This document shows, piece after piece, positions 1-5,058 of a DNA stretch of 5,558 nucleotides (position 1 is the stretch's first letter; every line of letters starts with the position of its first letter). The stretch comes from an uncultured Amylibacter sp. (GTDB lineage: Bacteria; Pseudomonadota; Alphaproteobacteria; Rhodobacterales; Rhodobacteraceae), in contig CALLAV010000164.1 in assembly GCA_938001995.1 (NCBI GenBank), positions 1-5,558 of the forward strand. The letters are read 5' to 3'. Under the pieces are notes generated by a model. That model searched no databases, had not been told where the DNA came from, and was given only the letters and a program-made list of their open reading frames with translations. The position numbers were made by a program, and so were the translations under genes.

Positions 1-140
1 AAATGGTGATGCCTGGGGATAACCTGAAGTTCAACGTTGAACTGATCGCCCCAATCGCCATGGAAGACGGCCTGCGCTTTGCGATCCGCGAAGGCGGCCG
101 CACAGTAGGCTCCGGCGTTGTGTCTAAGATCATTAAGTAA
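1..140 (+). CDS. tuf: Elongation factor Tu, C-terminal 45 residues (5' end outside window)
   Basis: EF-Tu is the cytosolic GTPase that delivers aminoacyl-tRNA to the ribosomal A site. Only the end of domain III is visible. It starts in frame at base 3 (bases 1-2 complete a codon cut by the edge) and stops at TAA 138-140. The fragment carries the signature C-terminal stretches [17 protein letters not shown] and [20 protein letters not shown], which are near-invariant in bacterial EF-Tu. The Ala of RFAIR corresponds to E. coli Ala375, a kirromycin-resistance position, and is unchanged. No ribosomal protein gene follows, and tRNA-Trp lies further along the same strand. That suggests the second tuf copy (tufB-type, near tRNA-Trp) rather than the str-operon copy, although this is inference from context. 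The gene ends in its own terminator, so it is probably not cotranscribed with meh. Confidence 0.97.
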   Translation, partial: MVMPGDNLKFNVELIAPIAMEDGLRFAIREGGRTVGSGVVSKIIK

Positions 141-157
141 GGCAGATTATTTGGGGG

Positions 158-174
158 TGCGCGGATACCGCGCA
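158..174 (+). other. Perfect GC-rich hairpin in the tuf 3' untranslated region
   Basis: TGCGCGG and CCGCGCA form a 7-bp perfect stem around the 3-nt loop ATA, 18 nt after the tuf stop. No T-run follows, so it is not an intrinsic terminator by itself. It could protect the tuf mRNA 3' end or be a processing signal; its role is inferred only. Confidence 0.5.
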
Positions 175-195
175 GGCTCAACTGCTAAGCGATTG

Positions 196-223
196 AAAGG
201 GCTGCCATTTGGTGGCCCTTTTT
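196..223 (+). terminator. Intrinsic terminator of tuf
   Basis: The stem AAAGGGCTGCC / GGTGGCCCTTT (196-206 with 211-221) pairs over 11 bp, including two G-U wobbles, around the 4-nt loop ATTT. It runs into five T residues (219-223). It lies 55 nt after the tuf stop and should end tuf transcription before meh. Confidence 0.88.
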
Positions 224-251
224 GCTGTTTGGGTCCGGCTGAATCGGGCTT

Positions 252-269
252 TGTATACCATGGTAGACA
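252..269. promoter_or_regulatory. Palindromic candidate operator upstream of meh-mct
   Basis: TGTATACCATGGTAGACA is an 18-bp inverted repeat whose halves match at 8 of 9 positions, with a perfect 10-bp core TACCATGGTA (256-265). It lies in the non-coding gap, 19 nt upstream of a candidate -35 box and 82 nt upstream of the meh start. Its size and symmetry suit a dimeric regulator; GntR-family (FCD-type) sites often have TGTATAC-like or TGGTNNACCA-like halves. The cognate regulator is not in the window, and the LacI-type gene at the right edge is not an obvious partner. Confidence 0.45.
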
Positions 270-288
270 GCTAAGTATCTAATTTCAT

Positions 289-316
289 TTGATTTTTTAT
301 GCTTCATGGGTATTTT
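289..316 (+). promoter_or_regulatory. Candidate sigma-70-type promoter for meh-mct
   Basis: TTGATT (289-294) and TATTTT (311-316) each match 4 of 6 consensus bases with a 16-nt spacer. The transcript would start near 322-324, leaving a leader of about 30 nt. The inverted repeat TTAAAG-GCTT-CTTTAA (315-330) overlaps the -10 box and likely start site and could be a second protein site or a small leader hairpin. This is a visual match only; the region is AT-rich, so chance matches are likely. Confidence 0.35.
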
Positions 317-351
317 AAAGGCTTCTTTAAGCGCTAGGATAGCCTGCCCAC

Positions 352-1203
352 ATGGATGCCGTGAACATCAGCAATTGGATTGGTCGCACAGAAACCCAGA
401 GCGGTGTTCTGACACAAGGCGCCGCTGCAATGTTGCAAGCGACTGTTCAGATTGATGCCACTGCGCCGATCCGTGACGGGGATGCGATGCCGCAACTGTG
501 GCACTGGGCCGCGTTCAACGAAACCGTTCCGATGGCCCAATTGGCGCAGGATGGGCACCCAAAACGTGGAGGTTTTCTGCCGCCTGTTCCACTGGAACGT
601 CGTATGTGGGCGGCGGGTGATCTGACCTTTCTAAAGCCGTTGCATGTGGGCGAGGTACTGTCACGCCAGTCCACGATCAAGGCCGTCACAGAAAAAGACG
701 GTGGCGCAGGGCCAATGGTGTTTGTGACAGTTGAACACGAGGTCAGCGGTGCGGATGGTGTTGCGATCCGCGAGATCCAAGACATTGTTTATCTGCAAAT
801 CGCGGACACGTTCACGCCGCCAAAGGCTGTGCCTGTCCCAGATACGCCGACGTTTGATCAGGGGTTTCCCGTGACGCCCGCTTTGCTGTTTCGATATTCC
901 GCGCTGACATTCAACGCCCACCGCATTCATTACGATCTGGAGTATTCCAAGCAGGTCGAGAAATATCCGGGGCTGATCGTGCATGGCCCACTGCAAGCGA
1001 CCCTGCTGATGGATCGCGCCACCGACCATGCGGGTCGGGCACCGACACGTTTCAAATTTCGGGGCATCCATCCGATGTTCCATTTCGAAAACCTGCATCT
1101 GATGGGCGTTGCGGCCGAAGACGGGGCGTTGAGTCTCTGCACCGGGTCACCGCGCGGACATCAAGGTCTAAAGGCAACGGCAATCTGGGAGGATGCGTCA
1201 TGA
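352..1203 (+). CDS. meh: Mesaconyl-C4-CoA hydratase-like protein (MaoC/HTD2-type double hotdog)
   Basis: The 283-residue soluble protein resembles Chloroflexus Meh, which hydrates mesaconyl-C4-CoA (3-methylfumaryl-CoA) to citramalyl-CoA, and the itaconyl-CoA hydratases of itaconate degradation. The N-terminal half holds a FAS1-like hotdog segment, RMWAAGDLTFLKPLHVGE (residues 84-101). The C-terminal hotdog carries SALTFNAHRIHYD (183-195) and then YPGLIVHGPLQ (205-215), the hallmark of the HTD2/Meh subgroup. Asn188 sits where classical (R)-hydratases have the catalytic Asp, and His193 aligns with the catalytic His. ATG 352 is the first start after the in-frame stop TAG 340-342; AGGA 336-339 is a weak, rather distant ribosome site. 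The stop overlaps the mct start (ATGA), indicating coupled translation. The fold family is firm. Mesaconyl-C4-CoA as substrate rests mainly on the neighbouring Mct; itaconyl-CoA or another methyl-branched enoyl-CoA is possible. Confidence 0.83.
   Translation: MDAVNISNWIGRTETQSGVLTQGAAAMLQATVQIDATAPIRDGDAMPQLWHWAAFNETVPMAQLAQDGHPKRGGFLPPVPLERRMWAAGDLTFLKPLHVGEVLSRQSTIKAVTEKDGGAGPMVFVTVEHEVSGADGVAIREIQDIVYLQIADTFTPPKAVPVPDTPTFDQGFPVTPALLFRYSALTFNAHRIHYDLEYSKQVEKYPGLIVHGPLQATLLMDRATDHAGRAPTRFKFRGIHPMFHFENLHLMGVAAEDGALSLCTGSPRGHQGLKATAIWEDAS
1187..1203 (+). promoter_or_regulatory. Internal ribosome site and ATGA overlap coupling meh to mct
   Basis: GGGAGGA (1187-1193), inside the last meh codons, is a strong Shine-Dalgarno sequence 6 nt before the mct ATG at 1200. 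That ATG shares bases with the meh TGA (1201-1203). This fixes the mct start and points to stoichiometric, coupled translation. Confidence 0.8.
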
Positions 1204-2441
1204 ATTCAATACTCAAAGGGATGCGTGTGGTCGAAGGATCCGCGTTTGTGGCGGTCCCGTTGGCGGGGATGACACTGGCGCAAATGGGGGCGGATGTGAT
1301 CCGCTTTGATCGTATTGGCGGCGGTTTGGATGCGGGGCGTTGGCCTGTTGCTCCAAACGGGCAAAGCCTATTTTGGAATGGTATGAACAAGGGCAAACGC
1401 TCCATCGCGGTGGACATGAAGTCGGACGAAGGACGCGAGTTGATAACGCGGATTATCACAGCCCCTGGCGAAGATGCGGGGCTGTTCCTGACCAATCTGC
1501 GGGTGCGGGGATGGATGGATTACGAAACCCTGACGCAGTTTCGCAAAGACCTGATCATGGTCACATTGACGGGGGATCGGCACGGTCGTCCTGCGGTGGA
1601 TTACACGGTGAACCCGTCGCTAGGCTTTCCTGCGATTACGGGCGCTGAGGGCAGCAGTGATCCTGTGGCACATGCCTTACCTGCGTGGGACTGTATTGCG
1701 GGCAATTTGGTGGTGTCGAGCCTACTGGCTGCCGAACGGCATCGGTTGAAAACCGGGCAGGGGCAGGATGTAGAGTTGGCGCTAAAGGATGTAGCGGCGG
1801 CGATGCTGGGGCATTTGGGAATTCTGTCGGATGTGGAGCTGCACGGCACAAAACGTGAGAAATCGGGCAACAGCCTATATGGTGCATACGGGCAGGACTT
1901 CATCTGCAAAGATGGGCGGCGCGTGATGGTGATCGGCCTGACTGCGCGGCAATGGTCGGGGTTGGTCAAGGTAACAGATACGGGTTCAGAAATGGCCGCG
2001 CTTGAGGCCGAAACGGGCAAGTCCCTGCGCGAAGAAGGCGTTCGTTGGGAGCTGCGGGATCGGATCACGGAGATATTCAAGCCGTGGTTCGCGGCCCGTT
2101 CGGTTGCTGATTTTGCGGAAACCTTTGAAAATAAGGGCCTGACGTGGTCAGAGTTTCGAACCTTTAACGAGGCAATGGAACAAGACATTGATCTGTCGCT
2201 CGACAACCCGATGTTTTCCGCGATTGAACAGCCTGGATTGGGCAAAACACTTGTGCCGGGATCCCCCGTATCTTTCAGCAAAGCGCCGCGTATTGATCCT
2301 GAACCCGCCCCCGCGCTTGGTGTCGATACCGAAGAGATTTTGGGCGACGTGGTTGGCATGGACAACCGCGAGATCGCGGCGCTGTTTGACAAGGGCATCG
2401 TTCAAAGCCCGCAATTTTCGAACGCAAGATCGGCGGCATAG
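1200..2441 (+). CDS. mct: Mesaconyl-CoA C1:C4 CoA transferase (2-methylfumaryl-CoA isomerase), CaiB/BaiF family III
   Basis: The 413-residue cytosolic enzyme belongs to the family III CoA-transferases. Chloroflexus Mct moves CoA within mesaconyl-CoA from the C1 to the C4 carboxylate. From memory of that protein, the resemblance is close, notably in the N-terminal block RVVEGSAFVAVPLAGMTLAQ (9-28), then GADVIRFDRIGGGLD (30-44), GMNKGKRSIAVD (61-72) and DYTVNPSLGFP (134-144). Asp164 in LPAWD (160-164) aligns with the family's catalytic Asp that forms acyl anhydrides. GNSLYGAYGQDF (223-234), DNPMF (335-339) and the C-terminal LGVDTEEIL (373-381) are further family landmarks. Length is normal and no key residue is missing. 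The pairing with meh supports this assignment over formyl-CoA, succinyl-CoA:mesaconate or carnitine CoA-transferases. The intramolecular reaction is inferred from similarity; an intermolecular itaconate or mesaconate CoA-transferase is the main alternative. Confidence 0.85.
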   Translation: MNSILKGMRVVEGSAFVAVPLAGMTLAQMGADVIRFDRIGGGLDAGRWPVAPNGQSLFWNGMNKGKRSIAVDMKSDEGRELITRIITAPGEDAGLFLTNLRVRGWMDYETLTQFRKDLIMVTLTGDRHGRPAVDYTVNPSLGFPAITGAEGSSDPVAHALPAWDCIAGNLVVSSLLAAERHRLKTGQGQDVELALKDVAAAMLGHLGILSDVELHGTKREKSGNSLYGAYGQDFICKDGRRVMVIGLTARQWSGLVKVTDTGSEMAALEAETGKSLREEGVRWELRDRITEIFKPWFAARSVADFAETFENKGLTWSEFRTFNEAMEQDIDLSLDNPMFSAIEQPGLGKTLVPGSPVSFSKAPRIDPEPAPALGVDTEEILGDVVGMDNREIAALFDKGIVQSPQFSNARSAA

Positions 2442-2571
2442 GCGAACAATTTAGGCGTCATTGTCGCAACAGTTGTACGCCTTACGTTGGGTCCACTTTC
2501 AATGCACGTTGCCTCTGACCCTGTTTTCGGCCATTGCTACGCGTAAGCATCGCGTTTGTTTTGGGGAATAA

Positions 2572-3606
2572 ATGTCGCGTCGAAAGAAAATTCTGGTCAC
2601 TGGTGGCTCTGGTTTCATAGCTAAACACGTCATTTTGCAATTGCTGAATGAAGGCTTCGAGGTGCGTGCATCTGTACGATCTATGGAACGCAGCCCCGAG
2701 ATCATGGCCGCCATGGTGCTGCATGCCAAAAACACGGCTGATTTAGATCAACGCCTGACGTTCTGCGAACTGGATCTGAACAGCGATGCGGGCTGGGATG
2801 ATGCATTACAAAACTGTCAGGCTTTGATGCACACCGCTTCGCCGTTTCCGCTTGAACAGCCAGAAGACGAGAACGTGCTGATTGCCCCCGCCGTAGACGG
2901 CACGTTGCGCGCTTTGAAGGCTGCGCAGGCGGCTGGGGTGGAACGTGTGATCCTTACGTCTTCAGTGGTGGCGATTTACAACAAACGCTTGGCCGCAGGG
3001 CGCAGTCGGTACGATGAAACCGATTGGTCAGAGGTCAATTCACCCATGGCGACGCCCTATTCCAAATCAAAAATGCAGGCCGAAAAAGCCGCGTGGAATT
3101 TCGTGCGCGAGCATCCAGAAGTGAAACTGACAACGATTTGCCCGTCCTTGGTGCTTGGCCCGCCTTTGGATGGTAAGATCGGCTCCTCGCTCAAAGTGAT
3201 CGCGCGTCTGATGGAAGGCAAGGATCCGATGGTTCCGAACCTTGGAATGGCGCTGGTGGATGTACGCGACATTGCGCAAATGCATGTGCGTGCGCTGCAA
3301 CGCCCTGAAAGCGCGGGCAACCGGTTCATTGGATCGGAACGTTTTATGTGGATGCGCGACATCGCATTGGTGTTGAAAGCCGAATACCCAGATCGCAAAA
3401 TCCCGCTGCGTGTCGCGCCTGATTGGTTGATGCGGTTGATGGGGATGTTCGACAAAACGATCAAAGGCATTTTACCGTCTTTGGGTCATGAAATCCCGCT
3501 CGACAATTCGGCGGCGGCAGAAATCTTAGGGATCGAGTTCATCGAAGCCCGCCAAGCGATCCGTACCTCTGCATCTAGTTTGATCCGCGAGAACATCGTA
3601 TCCTAG
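2572..3606 (+). CDS. NAD(P)-dependent extended SDR, dihydroflavonol-4-reductase-like
   Basis: The 344-residue soluble oxidoreductase belongs to the NAD-dependent epimerase/dehydratase (extended SDR) superfamily. The N-terminal Rossmann motif TGGSGFIA (residues 10-17) binds the dinucleotide; Asp68 in ELDL (67-70) fits the adenine-contacting position. HTASPF (87-92) and LTSSVVAIY (128-136) place the catalytic Ser near 130-131, and YSKSK (163-167) supplies the Tyr163/Lys167 pair. The pattern matches DFR-like members that reduce aldehydes or ketones, or oxidise hydroxysteroid-like alcohols. The C-terminal substrate domain is too variable to name a substrate. The ATG at 2572 has GGGGA (2563-2567) just upstream. 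A 130-bp gap separates it from mct, so it may have its own promoter; readthrough from mct is possible because no strong terminator lies between. Bacterial flavonoid metabolism should not be assumed from the family name. Confidence 0.85.
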   Translation: MSRRKKILVTGGSGFIAKHVILQLLNEGFEVRASVRSMERSPEIMAAMVLHAKNTADLDQRLTFCELDLNSDAGWDDALQNCQALMHTASPFPLEQPEDENVLIAPAVDGTLRALKAAQAAGVERVILTSSVVAIYNKRLAAGRSRYDETDWSEVNSPMATPYSKSKMQAEKAAWNFVREHPEVKLTTICPSLVLGPPLDGKIGSSLKVIARLMEGKDPMVPNLGMALVDVRDIAQMHVRALQRPESAGNRFIGSERFMWMRDIALVLKAEYPDRKIPLRVAPDWLMRLMGMFDKTIKGILPSLGHEIPLDNSAAAEILGIEFIEARQAIRTSASSLIRENIVS

Positions 3607-3617
3607 CTGCGCGACTG

Positions 3618-3680
3618 TGGCGTTTAAGACTCAAACGCTGCCAGATAATCGACCGCAAACGCCTTATGGGCTGGGTTTGC
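3618..3680 (+). terminator. Two tandem hairpins after the SDR gene, possible weak terminator
   Basis: GCGTTT (3620-3625) pairs with AAACGC (3633-3638) around a 7-nt loop, with a partial outer TGG/CCA extension across a bulge. Further on, GCAAAC (3655-3660) pairs with GTTTGC (3675-3680), with an inner GCC/GGC. Neither has a proper T-run; only TTGATTTG follows the second. They may slow or end transcription before the membrane-protein gene, but intrinsic termination is not clear. Confidence 0.3.
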
Positions 3681-3716
3681 TTGATTTGAACCGCCTTCCC
3701 CGCGAAAACTGCGTCC

Positions 3717-4880
3717 ATGATAGCAAACGTACAATCTGCGAATACTCTGTGGCTTAAGCGGCTGGTCCTGTTGATCTTTGCCTTGGCGGTGTTGCAGAAC
3801 ATGCTGCCGCCTAATGGGTTTTCAGGCACGGTTTTGATCTTTGACTACGAATTTGGCTTGATGCGGCGTGGTTTGATTGGCGAGCTGGGTAATTTCTATT
3901 GGGGGGCGCAAGCTTCGCCGAACGAAGTCCTAACGGTTTCGGCGGGAATATCGCTGTTTGGGCTGGTGTGCCTGCTGATCCTAACGATTAAGCGGCTTTT
4001 TCAAACACAAACAGCGCTGTGGTTGGCGCTGCTGTTGTTCAGTTCCTTCGCGTTCAAAGCCATAGTCGGATTCACAGGTTACATGGATCTGATTTTGATC
4101 GGACTGACGTGTTTGGCGGTTTTGACCGATCCCAAAAAACTGGTCGGTATTTTGGCGCGGGCCTTGGCCGTCTTTGTGGGCATGTTTTGCCATGAAATCA
4201 TGTTGGCTTATTTCGCCGTGTTTTTGTGCGTTGATCTGTGGCTTCGCCGTGGATCCACTGTTTCAATGGCCGAGGTTTTTCTGGCCAGCGTGCCAATGCT
4301 GGCAGGTATTGCGGCCTTTTCAGTGCTGAGCATGTTTGGCCATGTGTCCCCCGAAGACGCGCCGATCATCATCGACTATGTCACCCAAAAAGCCGACTTC
4401 ACCGCAGACGGTGAAGCGACAAACGTGATCGGACGATCCATTCGCGACAACTTTGCCCTGATGGCCGATAAGCGGACTGAAATGGGCTATCGCAGTTGGA
4501 TCATCCTCGATGGTATTCCGCTGGCGTTGATGATGCTTTGGATGATGTGGCTGAACCTGAAGGTGATGTCGGCGCGGTTCAATGGACTGGCACAATTCAT
4601 GGTGCTGGCAGCGATTCTTGCGCCCCAAAGCCTGAACCTGATCGCTTTTGATGTGGTGCGTTTTGGCGCCATTAGCGTGCTGGTCGGTTTTCTAACACTG
4701 ATGACGATCATCCGCACGGATGACGATGCCGAATTGCGTCTGAAACATATCCTGACACTGCCTGTGTTCCTTGTGGTTTTGGTTTTGAATCAACAATTTA
4801 TGGTCACACAGATCAACACAGGTTGGGCGCATTTGTATGAACTGCCTTGGGTGTTGCTCGAACAGGTCAAATGGTTCTGA
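3717..4880 (+). CDS. Polytopic inner-membrane protein of unknown function with RRG and HE motifs
   Basis: I do not recognise a named family. The 387-residue protein is very hydrophobic, with about nine or ten likely membrane segments near residues 14-30, 72-92, 98-117, 121-137, 143-172, 184-206, 262-279, 291-309, 313-331 and 345-360. Polar clusters interrupt them: FDYEFGLMRRGLIGEL (42-57) after the first helix, GYMD (121-124), CHE (158-160) within a helix, and FDVVRF (311-316). Such charged sites at membrane edges resemble integral-membrane enzymes such as GT-C-type glycosyltransferases or polysaccharide polymerases, but this is only a resemblance. A soluble loop of about 55 residues (208-260) contains most of the charged residues. 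ATG 3717 is the first ATG after the in-frame stop TGA 3687-3689; no convincing Shine-Dalgarno precedes it. It ends 70 nt before tRNA-Trp. Being a real gene is well supported by its length and coherent membrane pattern. Confidence 0.8.
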   Translation: MIANVQSANTLWLKRLVLLIFALAVLQNMLPPNGFSGTVLIFDYEFGLMRRGLIGELGNFYWGAQASPNEVLTVSAGISLFGLVCLLILTIKRLFQTQTALWLALLLFSSFAFKAIVGFTGYMDLILIGLTCLAVLTDPKKLVGILARALAVFVGMFCHEIMLAYFAVFLCVDLWLRRGSTVSMAEVFLASVPMLAGIAAFSVLSMFGHVSPEDAPIIIDYVTQKADFTADGEATNVIGRSIRDNFALMADKRTEMGYRSWIILDGIPLALMMLWMMWLNLKVMSARFNGLAQFMVLAAILAPQSLNLIAFDVVRFGAISVLVGFLTLMTIIRTDDDAELRLKHILTLPVFLVVLVLNQQFMVTQINTGWAHLYELPWVLLEQVKWF

Positions 4881-4905
4881 ACGTTATTTTCGGCACAAGT
4901 TAGGC

Positions 4906-4934
4906 TTGCATAAGGCCAAAAAACCAAATACCCA
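4906..4934 (+). promoter_or_regulatory. Weak candidate promoter for tRNA-Trp
   Basis: TTGCAT (4906-4911) and TACCCA (4929-4934) are separated by 17 nt and would start transcription about 10 nt before the tRNA. The -10 box is poor. The A-rich spacer and the 70-nt gene-free leader are consistent with a promoter here, but cotranscription with the membrane-protein gene is equally possible. Confidence 0.22.
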
Positions 4935-4950
4935 TCGCGCAATCTGGTTT

Positions 4951-5026
4951 AGGGGTTTAGCTCAGTTGGTAGAGCATCGGTCTCCAAAACCGAGGGTCGT
5001 GGGTTCGAGTCCCTCAGCCCCTGCCA
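4951..5026 (+). tRNA. trnW: tRNA-Trp (anticodon CCA), 76 nt with encoded CCA end
   Basis: The full cloverleaf can be drawn. The acceptor stem AGGGGTT/AGCCCCT has one G-U pair. The D arm is GCTC-AGTTGGTA-GAGC, and the anticodon stem TCGGT/ACCGA encloses loop CTCCAAA with anticodon CCA. The T loop is TTCGAGT, the discriminator base is G73, and the CCA end is encoded. The acceptor end, anticodon and G73 are the known tryptophan identity elements. The T stem GTGGG/CCCTC has a U50-U64 mismatch. It decodes UGG. In many proteobacteria this gene lies between tuf and secE-nusG; here a LacI-type gene on the opposite strand follows directly. Confidence 0.97.
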
Positions 5027-5058
5027 GATTAAGACGCGTTGTCCTGCAACAAGGTGCG

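Noticed and set aside
661..1495. Overlapping minus-strand frames of up to 147 codons across meh and the mct start.
   Set aside because: They are shadows of two strongly supported plus-strand genes and show no domain or ribosome-site support.
1601..2398. A 265-codon open frame on the minus strand.
   Set aside because: It lies wholly inside mct, which has clear family motifs; the antisense product is low-complexity (Ser/Pro/Ala-rich) with no recognisable domain.
2453..2482. AGGCGT / ACGCCT inverted repeat after mct as a terminator.
   Set aside because: The stem is only 6 bp, the loop is 18 nt, and no T-run follows.
4320..4717. Minus-strand frames opposite the membrane-protein gene.
   Set aside because: Their His/Gln-rich composition is what antisense reading of hydrophobic codons produces; there is no independent coding evidence.
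4951..5026. tRNA-Trp as an integration site for a genomic island.
   Set aside because: I saw no repeat of the tRNA 3' end elsewhere in the window, no integrase, and the accessory genes lie on the 5' side of the tRNA.
5035..5058. Possible bidirectional terminator between tRNA-Trp and the convergent LacI-type gene (CGC-GTTG-TCCTG-CAAC with outer GCG).
   Set aside because: The inner stem is 4 bp, the outer pairs need a 5-nt bulge, and there is no T-run on either strand.
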